Assembly (NCBI RefSeq): GCF_014650455.1
Contig: NZ_BMUZ01000017.1
Span: 62,001 to 126,000, forward strand
DNA length: 64,000 nt
From: Streptomyces xanthochromogenes
Lineage (GTDB): Bacteria; Actinomycetota; Actinomycetes; Streptomycetales; Streptomycetaceae
Direction: 5' to 3'
Part shown: positions 15,111-24,415 of the stretch, piece by piece
Layout of the letters: every line of letters starts with the position of its first letter
Numbering within the stretch: position 1 is the first letter of the stretch
The notes under the pieces: generated by a model
Database searches by the model: none
What the model was told of the DNA's origin: nothing
What the model saw: only the letters and a program-made list of their open reading frames with translations
Position numbers and translations under genes: made by a program

Positions 15111-17945
15111 CTAGGCGCACTCGAACGGTGAGGGCACCGGGTAGTAGGCCTCCAGGAAGGCGCGCAGTGTGCGGTCCTGTTCCGTCACGGACACCTCCGC
15201 TTCCGCGGATTCCCCGATACAGAACACCGTGCGGCCCCGGGTGGCCAAGAGACGGCTCAGGACGGTGTGGTGCTGGGCGTTGCCTACGTTGACGTAGGTG
15301 CAGGAGATCGACGACGGCGTGGACCGGCCGGTGAGGTAGCCGTAGTGGTGGTGCAGCGAGGAGGTGACGGACAGGTCCGTCGCGGCGCGGAAGGGGTTGG
15401 CGGTGGTTGCCGCGACTTCTTCGCCGAACTTCTCGCTGATCTCTTCGAGGACGCTGCGCCGCAGCGGGTGCGGAGCATGCAGGAAGCTGTGGGTGGCGAT
15501 GCGGCCGAACTCGCGCTGCAGGACGGTCCTGTTGTTCTTCGCTGCCGCGAAGTAACCCTCGTCGTCGTCGGAGAGCTCGCTCGGCGGCACGGCGGTGGGC
15601 GAACGGAAGTGGTGCGCCGTCCCGTTGCTGTCGAAGAAGGCCTGCGGAGTCACCGGTCGGCCGATGAACACGTCGTCGTTCAGGTAGAGGAAGTGCTCGG
15701 CGAGACCGTCGATGCGGTGCAACTGGCTTTCGATGGCATGGGAGTTGAACGTCGGGAGCCAGCCGGGGTCGGCGAAGATCTCCCGGTGGCTGACCAGCTT
15801 GATACGGGGGTCCGCAAGCTCAAGCCAGTCGGGCGCCTGGTCGTCGGTGACGAGATGGATGGTGCGTACCCAGGGCGCATACATGGCCAAGGAGCGCAGG
15901 GAGTAGCGGAGTTCGTCACGGTTGCGGAAGCGGACGTCCCCACTGTCGGCACCGCCCGACGTGGCGATACCGGCGGCCCGCCGGGCTTCGTCGCGACGTC
16001 GCTGCCAGGCGGGGTCCGTGTCGTCGACCCAGGTGTAGACGACGTCGACGGGGAAGTCGAGGTCGTTCATGAGCCGGCCCGTGAAGGCTGCGGCGGTGGG
16101 GTGCTCGCGCTCGCCCACGCGCAGGCTCGCGGTCGCCTCCAGGCTGGGCAGGCGCGGGCCCACGAGGGTGGACCCCCGGGGCGCCTTGCGCCAGCCGGGA
16201 AACTCCTCGTCCTCGTCACTGACCGCCCAGAACTCGATGGTGCAGCCGAAGGCAGGCCCGTAGCGCAGCGTGCGGCCGGTCGTGGTGACCGGCTTGAAGA
16301 GGCGGACGCCGGCGACGTCGCCGGCGTTGCCCAGCCGCTCGGCGAGCCAGGCGCCGGGGGCGGCGCCGTTGGGTGCGATGAGTTCGGCGTAGACGGGCTT
16401 GCCGTGCAGTTCGGTCGCCAGGGCGTCCAGCGTCTGGGCCCGGCGTTCGACCTCGACGGCGATCCGGTACGAGGTGCCGCCGTCGCGCAGCAGCGTGTAG
16501 GGCACGCCGTGCGCGGTGAGCGCGTCGGTGGCCAGTTCGAGGTTCCACTCGGCCATGCGGGGGGCCAGTACGTCGTCGCGTACTTCCGCGAGACGCCCCG
16601 CGGTACGAACCAGGGTGCCGCTGCGGTCCTGGGCCTGGAGCAGCACCTCGCGTGCCTTTTGCTCGTCCGCGGACTGCGCGAGCGTGGTGACAGGGGCGCT
16701 GATGTTGAAGCTGCGGGTGCCGCCGGCAGCGATCCGTCGGGCAGTGCGGTCGGCCCGCTGGGCCAGCCGCCGGGGGTCGTCGCGCCGCGCCAGGAGGCGG
16801 GTGAACAGGGCCTCCCAGCGGCCGGCGATCTCTGTGGACCCGAACCGTTCGTGGACACCGGCGCGGGCGGCGGCACCGTACGCGTGGCGGGTGTCGTCGT
16901 CCTCCATCAGCTTGGCCATGGCCGCGGCGAGGGAGTCCTTGTCGGCGGCGGGCACGAGCAGTCCGTCGACGCCGTGGCGGATGATCTCGGCGGGGCCGGT
17001 GACGATGTCGTAGGCGACGACCGGCACACCGGCCGCGAAGACCTCCAGAAGCACCAGCGGGAATGCCTCGTTGCGTGACGGCAGCAACGCGAGCGCTGCC
17101 TTGGCCCACTCCTGTTCCATCTGGGCGGAGCGTCCGAGGAGCTGGACCCGGTCGTGGAGGGCCAGGCCGTCGATGAGACGGCGGAGGTTGACCTCCTGCG
17201 GGCCGTCGCCGAAGATCCGCATGGTCCAGTCGGGGTGGTCCTCGGCCAGCGTGGCGAAGGCCTCGATGGCGTGGTCGAGCTGTTTCTCCGGGGTCATGCG
17301 CGCGGCGAGCACGATGGTCCGGCCGCCGAGGTCGGAGCGGGGGCGGAACCCGCTGGGGACCGCGTTGGGAATGGCGACGAGTTCGGGGGCGGCCGCTCCC
17401 AGCGAGTCGGCGAACCAGTCGTTGGTCCGCTCGGTGAGGGAAACCAGGGCGTCGATGCGGGGCGCGTACACCAGGAGCGGTTCGCCGGTGGAACCACGCA
17501 ACTGGGAGGCGCGGTGCTCCTGGTGGACGGTGATGACGCGGGCGGGCGCGAGCTCGGCGGCCGCCGCCATCAGGGCTGGGGTGGTGGTGATGAGCACGTC
17601 CGTGTCGAGGGCGCCGAGCGCGGCGCTCATCTCGATGTCGGACAGCCGGTCGAAGGTCGCTTCCCAGGACGGCTTGATGATCTCGCTGGGCAGCGACGCA
17701 AGCGTGCGGCACTCCTGCTCGCTCAGGTCGCTGGCGCGGACCGGCTGCTCGAACGGGCCGGTGCGGTCGACCAGGTAGCGGCGCGGAACGCTGCGGCCGA
17801 TCTCGAAGAACGGCTCGGGACGCGTCTTGAAGACGCTGACGACCTCGACCTGGTGGCGGGGCATCAGGTGAGTGGCCTGGGTGTAGGCGGCCATCTCGGT
17901 GCCGCCCATTTCGTCGCCCCACGTGAGCAGGAACGTGATTTTCAT
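15111..17945 (-). CDS. GT4 glycosyltransferase fused to Stealth sugar-phosphate transferase
   Basis: A two-domain cytoplasmic enzyme of 944 residues. ATG 17945 overlaps the upstream stop as ATGA; an in-frame start at 18155 would add 70 arginine-rich residues and is rejected. Residues 1 to about 410 are a GT-B retaining glycosyltransferase with LTWGDEMGGTEMAAY at the N-terminus, AARMTPEKQLDHAIEAF and the EX7E element EAFPLVLLE. A linker of about 200 residues follows. From about 630 comes a Stealth domain: CR1 VDVVYTWVDDTDPAW, CR2 RDELRYSLRSLAMYAPWVRTI, CR3 FNSHAIESQLHRIDGLAEHF then NDDVFIG. Stealth proteins transfer hexose-1-phosphate in capsule or wall polymer synthesis. The fusion implies that one protein both adds a sugar and joins units through phosphodiester. 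Confidence 0.9.
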   Translation of the reverse strand: MKITFLLTWGDEMGGTEMAAYTQATHLMPRHQVEVVSVFKTRPEPFFEIGRSVPRRYLVDRTGPFEQPVRASDLSEQECRTLASLPSEIIKPSWEATFDRLSDIEMSAALGALDTDVLITTTPALMAAAAELAPARVITVHQEHRASQLRGSTGEPLLVYAPRIDALVSLTERTNDWFADSLGAAAPELVAIPNAVPSGFRPRSDLGGRTIVLAARMTPEKQLDHAIEAFATLAEDHPDWTMRIFGDGPQEVNLRRLIDGLALHDRVQLLGRSAQMEQEWAKAALALLPSRNEAFPLVLLEVFAAGVPVVAYDIVTGPAEIIRHGVDGLLVPAADKDSLAAAMAKLMEDDDTRHAYGAAARAGVHERFGSTEIAGRWEALFTRLLARRDDPRRLAQRADRTARRIAAGGTRSFNISAPVTTLAQSADEQKAREVLLQAQDRSGTLVRTAGRLAEVRDDVLAPRMAEWNLELATDALTAHGVPYTLLRDGGTSYRIAVEVERRAQTLDALATELHGKPVYAELIAPNGAAPGAWLAERLGNAGDVAGVRLFKPVTTTGRTLRYGPAFGCTIEFWAVSDEDEEFPGWRKAPRGSTLVGPRLPSLEATASLRVGEREHPTAAAFTGRLMNDLDFPVDVVYTWVDDTDPAWQRRRDEARRAAGIATSGGADSGDVRFRNRDELRYSLRSLAMYAPWVRTIHLVTDDQAPDWLELADPRIKLVSHREIFADPGWLPTFNSHAIESQLHRIDGLAEHFLYLNDDVFIGRPVTPQAFFDSNGTAHHFRSPTAVPPSELSDDDEGYFAAAKNNRTVLQREFGRIATHSFLHAPHPLRRSVLEEISEKFGEEVAATTANPFRAATDLSVTSSLHHHYGYLTGRSTPSSISCTYVNVGNAQHHTVLSRLLATRGRTVFCIGESAEAEVSVTEQDRTLRAFLEAYYPVPSPFECA

Positions 17946-18943
17946 CGAGTGGAGTCCTTGGCGGTGACGAAGGGGGCACAGCTGACGGCGAGGGTGCCGG
18001 CTGCGGAGAGATGGGCGTGCACGCGCAGCACACTGCCGTCCTCCAGGGCAACGGCACGGAACGGCGTGCGGAAGACGCGCTTGGGGTGACGCACGTCGGT
18101 CAGCCGACGGGCGATCCTGATCCGGGTGCCGCCGGATCGGAGCCGTACGTCCCACATCCGCTGGCCGTGGCCGCTGCGGCTCATCTCGGCGAGCGGCAGG
18201 TCGAAGGTGAACTCGGTTCCCTGCCAGTGGGTTCGTATGGGCAGGGGGGCGCCGCCGACGGTGCGGCGCACCGCTTCCGCCGCGTACGCGTCATGGGGCG
18301 GCTGGGCGGCGAGCAGTCGGCCGCGCACGGTGATGCGGTCCCACTTGAGGTCGAGCGCGGTCAGCTCGGCCTGCCGCTGGGGCGCGGTGACCTTGATCAC
18401 GGCGTGGCCGTCGACGGTGCGGGCCACCCGGTAGCGCACGCCGGTGACGGGGTCCGGCGGGGTGTGCAGGGTCGGGCCGTCGCCGACGGGTGCGCTGAAG
18501 GAGGCGACCGCTGCCCGGCGTTGACGGCCCCCGCGGTCGGTGGTCACCACGGTGAGCCGCCAGATCCCGTCGCGCAGCCGAAGGCCCTTGGCCTGCGGAG
18601 CGTCCAGGCGGGCGTGACACAGCGGAGTCGTCAGCGTGAGCAAGACCCTTCCGTCCGCCTGAGGTTCCAGCTCCAGGGGGAGACGTGCGGTGCGCCCGTG
18701 GGACTCCACGAGGAGTTCGGCCTCAGCCGCGCCGTCCGCCAACGAAGGGCAGAGGAGGGCGAGGTTGAGCGTGCGGCCGCCCAGAACGGACAGATGCACG
18801 GGACGCAGCTGCGCCAGCGGACGCCCCCGGGTGCCCAACGCGGGCACCGTGTTGAGCCGTTCGGCGCGCAGGCGTGCTCGACCCGTGGCTCCCCGGGCCC
18901 ATTTGGCGGCCTTCACCGCATGGGTCAGGAGGGGTTCACCCAT
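17942..18943 (-). CDS. Uncharacterised protein of the Stealth locus, 333 residues
   Basis: ATG 18943 has GGAG four bases upstream. The stop overlaps the ATG of the GT4-Stealth gene (4 bases), so the two are co-translated. The protein is soluble, without signal peptide, and rich in beta strands: repeated short hydrophobic segments separated by polar turns (LSVLGGRTLNLALLCPS, AELLVESHGRTARLPLEL, VRYRVARTVDGHAVIKV, GSVLRVHAHLSAAG), suggesting several immunoglobulin-like or sandwich modules. I recognise no enzyme motif. In this context it may be an accessory or scaffolding protein for polymer synthesis. It belongs to the minus-strand pair that diverges from the second Stealth gene. Confidence 0.8.
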   Translation of the reverse strand: MGEPLLTHAVKAAKWARGATGRARLRAERLNTVPALGTRGRPLAQLRPVHLSVLGGRTLNLALLCPSLADGAAEAELLVESHGRTARLPLELEPQADGRVLLTLTTPLCHARLDAPQAKGLRLRDGIWRLTVVTTDRGGRQRRAAVASFSAPVGDGPTLHTPPDPVTGVRYRVARTVDGHAVIKVTAPQRQAELTALDLKWDRITVRGRLLAAQPPHDAYAAEAVRRTVGGAPLPIRTHWQGTEFTFDLPLAEMSRSGHGQRMWDVRLRSGGTRIRIARRLTDVRHPKRVFRTPFRAVALEDGSVLRVHAHLSAAGTLAVSCAPFVTAKDSTR

Positions 18944-19278
18944 GTCGCTCCGTTCAACGTTTCCTGCTCCGTGTTCTGTGATTCCCACCGCACCGCGTCG
19001 CCGCGGGGAGACCGGGATTCTCCAACCAGGCCAAGGGTTCGGCCGGTTTACGGACGCAGTGCGGAGGCCATCGATCAGGCTCAACCCCACAGCCCATTTC
19101 GGACATTTGCACCGATTCGCTGCGTGATGGGCCTTGACCAACGCATAAATACATTACCGTTACTTGAGCATCATCTTATATTCACCTGGGATTAACGAGA
19201 CCTTCTCTTGACCAGAGGCAGGTCCGGGGGCGCCGTCCTGCTTCTTGGGACCGGCAGCAAGCAAATGGAGCGAAAAGC
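18944..19278. other. Divergent promoter region of the Stealth locus
   Basis: 335 bases between two divergent operons, with a marked AT-rich patch at 19135-19200 that is unusual for this genome and carries the plus-strand promoter candidate. The half next to 18943 is GC-rich and shows no clear promoter. No gene is seen. Confidence 0.6.
19154..19182 (+). promoter_or_regulatory. Promoter candidate for the Stealth-PIG-L-acyltransferase operon
   Basis: TTACCG (19154-19159), 17-base spacer, TATATT (19177-19182), inside the AT-rich patch. It would give a leader of about 90 bases before ATG 19279. The -10 box is close to consensus. Read by eye. Confidence 0.6.
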
Positions 19279-21123
19279 ATGACACAGGCCCAGGGGGCGC
19301 CGACGGCGCTGCAGGCTCGGGCAGAGACGGCACCGGGGGAACACCTCGCCGGCGCCGAGCCCGGGGGGAACGACAAGGGTGGGGGCGCCGCACACAACGC
19401 CGAGAGCTCGGGTCTTGTCTCCCTCTACCGCAAGGCGCTTCCCGCCACGGGACGGCGTGCCATAGCCCGCCGCTTCTCCCCCGACCAACGACGCAGGGTG
19501 AAGCAGCGACTCACCGCCGCCTCGGCCGGCCTGCAGGCCACACACCTGCGAGCCACCACCTTCAGCGCCACCCATCGTGCGCTGATCAGCGCATCCGGTG
19601 CCGTGGTGGTCACGATCGCCGGACGCTCACGCCTCGCGCTGCCCCAGCCCCGGGTCTCACCCGAGACCGCGCGGCGAGCCAACCTGGCCACCGTCACCGA
19701 GACGCTGTCCGCGGCCGGCATCGACTACTTCTGCATCCGCCGCCAGGACCGCTCGGCCACCACCGTCGCCCTGGCCCGCGCCGACCGCGCCGCCGCCCTC
19801 GAGACGCTCAGCCGGCACTGCGCCTCCCATCCCGCGTACCTGACCGCTCCGGACGGTGGCGGAAGGGCGCACGCCGGGTTCCGGCCCGCGAGCTGGCAGC
19901 GGTACGCCCGCGCCGACGTGCTCCGGCTGTTCGCCTACCACACCGACCCGGGCAAGCACGTGGTGCTCGGCCCCGAGCACGGTTGCGACCTCGAGTTCTG
20001 GGCCGAGGACGGCGAACGACTGGTCGCGCCGCGCCGCAACTCCATCGCGGAATCCGTACCCGGCGCCGGCACCTCCGTGGAGGTTCCGGCCGAGACCTTC
20101 ACGGCTCCGTACGGCACTCGCGACGCCGGCGTGATGACGGTCCGCACCCGCGAGGAGTTCACCACCGTCCTGCCGCGCGACATCACCTTCCCCGTCGACG
20201 CCGTCTTCACCTGGGTCGACGGTTCCGACCCGGCTTGGCTCGAACGCCGGTCACGCTTCTCGGGCAGCAGTTACCACGCCGAGGCCGCCAACGCCGCTCG
20301 GTACGCCGACCACGACGAGCTGCGCTACTCCCTGCGGTCCCTGGACATGTACGCACCGTGGATCCGCACCATCTACCTCGTCACCGACGACCAGACCCCC
20401 GCCTGGCTGAACACTTCCGTCCCCGGCATTCAGGTGGTGTCCCACCGAGACATCTTCCGTGACACCAGCATGCTCCCGACCTTCAACTCGCACGCCATCG
20501 AGAGCCAGTTGCACCACATCGACGGGCTGTCGGAGCACTTCCTCTACTTCAACGACGACGTCTTCCTCGGCTCCGAGCTCTCCCCCAAGGACTTCTTCCT
20601 CGCCAACGGGCTCACCCGGTTCTTCCCCTCCCCTGCGCTGGTGCCGCTGGGTCCCCCCTCGGCCGCGGACGTGCCCGTCGCCGCCGCCGGCAAGAACAAC
20701 CGCGCCCTCATCCTGGAGCGCTTCGGGACCACTCCCGTGGAGAAGATGCGGCACACTCCGCACGCCCTGACCCGGAGTGTGCTGGAGGAGATCGAGGCGG
20801 AGTTCGCCGAGCAGCACACCACAACGGCCTCCCACCGCTTCCGCAGCAGCGACGACATCGCCATACCCTCCTCCCTGCACCACTACCACGCCTTCCACAC
20901 CCGCCGGGCGGTCCCCGGCGACCTGCGATACGTGTACGTCGACGTCGCTCACCCGCACACGCCCAACCACCTCGACCGGTTGCTCCTCAAGCGGGACAAG
21001 CAGGTGTTCTGCATCAACGACACCACCTCCGACGAGGCCGACTTCGCGCGCAGCGACCGGTTGATCCGGACCTTCCTGGGCTCCTACTTCCCCATCCCGA
21101 GCCGGTTCGAGCGACCCCTGTGA
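19279..21123 (+). CDS. Stealth-family sugar-phosphate transferase
   Basis: 614 residues; ATG 19279 with GGAG eight bases upstream. The first roughly 300 residues are a variable domain that shares its final part (YARADVLRLFAYHTD, CDLEFWAEDGERL) with the linker of the divergent GT4-Stealth protein. The Stealth core then follows: CR1 VDAVFTWVDGSDPAWL near 305, CR2 HDELRYSLRSLDMYAPWIRTI, CR3 FNSHAIESQLHHIDGLSEHF and NDDVFLG, and a C-terminal region ending FLGSYFPIPSRFE, closely parallel to AYYPVPSPFE of its partner. It probably transfers sugar-1-phosphate onto a growing surface polysaccharide. Its stop overlaps the next gene (GTGA). The two Stealth proteins look like divergent paralogues and may alternate in building a phosphodiester-linked polymer. 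Confidence 0.92.
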   Translation: MTQAQGAPTALQARAETAPGEHLAGAEPGGNDKGGGAAHNAESSGLVSLYRKALPATGRRAIARRFSPDQRRRVKQRLTAASAGLQATHLRATTFSATHRALISASGAVVVTIAGRSRLALPQPRVSPETARRANLATVTETLSAAGIDYFCIRRQDRSATTVALARADRAAALETLSRHCASHPAYLTAPDGGGRAHAGFRPASWQRYARADVLRLFAYHTDPGKHVVLGPEHGCDLEFWAEDGERLVAPRRNSIAESVPGAGTSVEVPAETFTAPYGTRDAGVMTVRTREEFTTVLPRDITFPVDAVFTWVDGSDPAWLERRSRFSGSSYHAEAANAARYADHDELRYSLRSLDMYAPWIRTIYLVTDDQTPAWLNTSVPGIQVVSHRDIFRDTSMLPTFNSHAIESQLHHIDGLSEHFLYFNDDVFLGSELSPKDFFLANGLTRFFPSPALVPLGPPSAADVPVAAAGKNNRALILERFGTTPVEKMRHTPHALTRSVLEEIEAEFAEQHTTTASHRFRSSDDIAIPSSLHHYHAFHTRRAVPGDLRYVYVDVAHPHTPNHLDRLLLKRDKQVFCINDTTSDEADFARSDRLIRTFLGSYFPIPSRFERPL

Positions 21124-23237
21124 CCCGTGCCGCATCCGCCGGAGACGACCACCTCACCGCCCAGGACCCGACCGTGTCCCCTTCCCGCACCGGCAACCCC
21201 CGCCGACGCACCGTCGTCGGCGGACTCCTCGCCCTCGGTGCCGCCGCCTGCTCCCCGGGCTCCGGCTCGGACACGTCCTCGGCCCCGGCCCGCGCCGACG
21301 TGTCGGCCGACCAGGACGGGCACAGCGGAGCCCGGGTCATGCAGATCGTCGCCCACCCCGACGACGACCTGTACTTCATGAACCCGGAGCTGGCCCAGTC
21401 CATCGCCGCCAATGACCAGCTGATCAGCGTCTACCTGAACTGCGGTGAGACCGGCGGGGTCAACAAGGTCCCCGGCAGCAGGAATGCGCCCAAGCCGGAC
21501 GTCGCCGCCTATGCCGGAGCCCGTCGGCAGGGTCTGCGGCAGGCCTACGCGTACATGGCCACCGGCAAGGCGAAGAGGCCGTGGAAGACCGAGGCCCTCA
21601 CCCTGCCCGACGGCACCCAGGTGGAGCTCGACACCCTCGACGGACACCCCGGTCTACAGCTGGTGTTCCTCGGCATACGTCAGCACACCTCGTACGGCAG
21701 CGGCCCCAGCCAAGGGCTGCCCGAGCTGTGGGCCGATCCCTCGATCGTGACCAGCACGCTGGTCAGCACCGGCTCACCGGTCCGCGACAGCCACAAGGTC
21801 ACCCGCGACAGCGTGATCGCCGCGCTGGCCCATCTGCTCGACCGTTACCGTCCCACGCTGGTCAGGACCATGGACCCGGACCCGGACATGCAGGTGCACG
21901 ACGCCGCACACCGCGCCCACCACGACCAGCCCGGCTACTCCGACCACCCCGATCACACGGCCACCGCCCTGTTCACCCTGGCTGCCCTCGACCGCTACCA
22001 GGGGCCCGGGCAGGGCCGCCCGTACAGCGTGGTCTCCTACCGCGGCTACTACAACGAACGCTGGCCCCAAAACCTCCCCGAGGAGCTGGTCCGGGCCAAG
22101 GCCGACGTCCTCAACGTGTACGGCGGCTCACCCGACGGTTGCGCCTTCGCAGCCGGATGCGGCGACTACGACGTCGGCAAGGACCGCTCCTACGGCACCG
22201 GCTGGCTCCAGCGCACCTCGGTCCGCCGGCCCGCCGCTCCCGCCCTGCACCTGGACGGGGAAGGCCGGCTCACCGCGTTCGCCGTGCTCGGCGGCCGACC
22301 CGCCCTGTGGCGTGAGAACGCCAAGGGCGGCGGCACCTGGCCGGAGCCCGTCCTGTTCGGTGCCGACCGTCTGCTGCCCGGCCTGTCCGCGAACCTCACT
22401 CGGGACGGGCGCTGGCAGCTGTTCGCCCAGCGGATCGCCTCTCTCGGGCCCTCGCCCAGCCAGAACACCCGCGAGATCGTCACCACCGAACAGCGCACTG
22501 CGAACGGCCCGTTCGGCGCCTGGAGCGGCCTCGGCAACCCCGAGCGCGACCCGGACCACGGGCGCAGAGTCGGCGCTCCCGTCGTCGCCCGGGACGGCGA
22601 CGGGCAGGCCGTGGTCTTCGTACGTACCTGGTCCAAGGGCATCGCGATGCGCCGCCAGCAGTCCGACGGACGCTGGAGTGCCTGGCGCGATCTGGGCGGA
22701 GCAGAGGTGCAGGAGGGCCTCACCGCGGTCACCGACGCCCTGGGCCGCGTGCACGTCCTGGCTTCCGGCCACGACACCGTCCACCACTGGACGCAGGACG
22801 AGCCCGGCGGCGCCTTCGCCTTGTCCCCGACGGGTCTGCCCGCACCTGCCGACCCCCCGACGGCAACCGCCGGCCCCGACGGAACGCTGACGGTGGCCTT
22901 CCGCGAGGCCAGGACGAGCCGCCCGCTGCTCGGCCGGCTTCCCGGCGGCGAGGGCACCTGGCGCATCGAACACCCCGGCCTCTCGGCCCGAGGGTACGGC
23001 CCGCTCGCCGTGCTCGCGCACGGGGATGAGATCCTGCTCGCCGCCCGTAACAACAACGGCACCACCAGCACGGCCACCTGGCGCCCGGGAGGCAAGGCCC
23101 GCTGGACAACCGTCCCCCACCCTGTAGCAGGCACCCAAGTCCTGGCCTCCGACGCACAGAACCGACCCGTACTGGCCCATCTCTCCCCGGACGCCACCCT
23201 CCGCATCTCGCCTGCCTCCAAGGAATCCAAGCGATGA
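21120..23237 (+). CDS. PIG-L/LmbE-family deacetylase lipoprotein with C-terminal beta-propeller
   Basis: A 705-residue secreted protein. It starts at GTG 21120, coupled to the Stealth gene. The signal region has paired arginines (RRRTVVGGLLALGAAACS) and a lipobox at ALGAAAC, so it is probably a lipoprotein, perhaps Tat-exported. The PIG-L domain follows with the metal motif AHPDDD and the later SDHPDHTATALF; this family hydrolyses N-acetyl groups of N-acetylglucosamine-containing lipids or polymers. After about residue 370 comes a repetitive region with recurring GRWSAW, WEPV-like and tryptophan-centred strands, typical of a carbohydrate-binding beta-propeller. It may de-N-acetylate the polymer made by the Stealth enzymes outside the cell. 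It is coupled to the acyltransferase by ATGA. Confidence 0.88.
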   Translation: MTRAASAGDDHLTAQDPTVSPSRTGNPRRRTVVGGLLALGAAACSPGSGSDTSSAPARADVSADQDGHSGARVMQIVAHPDDDLYFMNPELAQSIAANDQLISVYLNCGETGGVNKVPGSRNAPKPDVAAYAGARRQGLRQAYAYMATGKAKRPWKTEALTLPDGTQVELDTLDGHPGLQLVFLGIRQHTSYGSGPSQGLPELWADPSIVTSTLVSTGSPVRDSHKVTRDSVIAALAHLLDRYRPTLVRTMDPDPDMQVHDAAHRAHHDQPGYSDHPDHTATALFTLAALDRYQGPGQGRPYSVVSYRGYYNERWPQNLPEELVRAKADVLNVYGGSPDGCAFAAGCGDYDVGKDRSYGTGWLQRTSVRRPAAPALHLDGEGRLTAFAVLGGRPALWRENAKGGGTWPEPVLFGADRLLPGLSANLTRDGRWQLFAQRIASLGPSPSQNTREIVTTEQRTANGPFGAWSGLGNPERDPDHGRRVGAPVVARDGDGQAVVFVRTWSKGIAMRRQQSDGRWSAWRDLGGAEVQEGLTAVTDALGRVHVLASGHDTVHHWTQDEPGGAFALSPTGLPAPADPPTATAGPDGTLTVAFREARTSRPLLGRLPGGEGTWRIEHPGLSARGYGPLAVLAHGDEILLAARNNNGTTSTATWRPGGKARWTTVPHPVAGTQVLASDAQNRPVLAHLSPDATLRISPASKESKR

Positions 23238-24352
23238 CATCCCTGCTGACCGCCCCTTCAGCCGCTCCCCCGGTGGAGGCCGCCCCTCTGGGCGGCAGGC
23301 CGAAGACCAGGCTCTACACCCTGGACGGGTTGCGGCTGCTGGCCGCGCTGATGGTTGTCTGTTTCCACTTCATAGGCTTCGACAACTGGGACGCGTCGCC
23401 CTGGGGTGCCTCGACCAGGAAGCTGTTCCCGGACGCCCACTACGCCGCCGCCTACGGCTGGCTCGGCGTGCAGCTCTTCTTCCTGATCAGCGGCTTCGTC
23501 ATCTGCATGTCCTGCTGGGGGCGTTCGCTTCAGCAGTTCGCCGTCTCCCGACTGCTGCGGCTCTACCCGGCCTACTGGTTCGCCGTCCTGCTCACCTCCG
23601 GCGTACTGCTCCTGACCGGACGGCTGGACGCCGTGCCCGACACCCTCTCCAAGATCCTCTCCAACCTGACCATGCTCCAGGAGCCGATCGGCGTCGGCGA
23701 CATCGATCCCGTCTACTGGACTCTCTGGGCGGAGCTGCGCTTCTACCTGCTCTTCGCCCTGGTTGCGGCTCTCGGTCTCACCTACCGCAGAGTGCTCTAC
23801 TTCTGCGGTCTCTGGCTCCTGATGACCGTCCTGGCCCCGCACGCGGGCATTCCCCTTCTTGAGATCTTCGCCATGCCCGACGCCGCCCCCTTCTTCGTCG
23901 GCGGCATTCTCATGTTCCTCATGCACCGCTTCCGCCCCACCCTCGCACTGTGGATCCTGCTCGGGGCGTCGTGGATCCTCGCCCAGGGCCAGCTGCGGAA
24001 CATGATGAAGTCCGCCGAGACCTCGGTCCACCACCGGCTGTCCTGGACCATCTGCCTGGCGGTGATCAGTGTCTTCTACGCGGTCGTCCTCGCCGTCGCG
24101 ATCAAGCGGACCCCCCTCTTCAACTACCGCTGGCTGACCACCGCAGGCGCCCTCACGTACCCCCTCTACCTACTCCACGAGGAGCTCGGCTGGGAGATCA
24201 TCCGTAGCCTCCACAGCCATGTATCGCCATGGCTCCTCGTCACCGGCATCACCGCGTTCATGCTGCTCGCCGCATGGCTCGTGCACCGCTTCGTGGAACG
24301 CCCCGCCGTCCGCGCCATGAAGCGCCGCATCGCGCCGCAGCCGGCTGCCTGA
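23234..24352 (+). CDS. Acyltransferase 3 (OafA-type) membrane protein
   Basis: 372-residue integral membrane acyltransferase that O-acylates surface sugars using cytoplasmic acyl donors. ATG 23234 overlaps the previous stop. Family signatures: YTLDGLRLLAALMVVCFHFIGF in the first helix (R and H of the family motif), LISGFVI, LYPAYWFAV and WTLWAELRFYLLFAL, with about ten membrane helices in total. It ends the operon, followed by a stem-loop. With PIG-L deacetylase and Stealth transferases upstream it suggests that the polymer is both deacetylated and acylated. Confidence 0.93.
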   Translation: MTSLLTAPSAAPPVEAAPLGGRPKTRLYTLDGLRLLAALMVVCFHFIGFDNWDASPWGASTRKLFPDAHYAAAYGWLGVQLFFLISGFVICMSCWGRSLQQFAVSRLLRLYPAYWFAVLLTSGVLLLTGRLDAVPDTLSKILSNLTMLQEPIGVGDIDPVYWTLWAELRFYLLFALVAALGLTYRRVLYFCGLWLLMTVLAPHAGIPLLEIFAMPDAAPFFVGGILMFLMHRFRPTLALWILLGASWILAQGQLRNMMKSAETSVHHRLSWTICLAVISVFYAVVLAVAIKRTPLFNYRWLTTAGALTYPLYLLHEELGWEIIRSLHSHVSPWLLVTGITAFMLLAAWLVHRFVERPAVRAMKRRIAPQPAA

Positions 24353-24380
24353 TGACGTAGAACGGGGCCTGGCCCGCACC

Positions 24381-24415
24381 CGAGGGGAGCCGGATCCTTG
24401 TCCGGCTCCCCCTCG
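24381..24415 (+). terminator. Stem-loop terminator after the Stealth operon
   Basis: CGAGGGGAGCCGGA pairs with TCCGGCTCCCCCTCG (one bulged base) around a 6-base loop, 29 bases past the acyltransferase stop. No U-tract, as usual in Streptomyces. Confidence 0.8.

Noticed and set aside
15267..17078. 603-codon plus-strand ORF opposite the GT4-Stealth gene
   Set aside because: Antisense shadow of the real gene; Gly/Val/Arg-rich with no domain.
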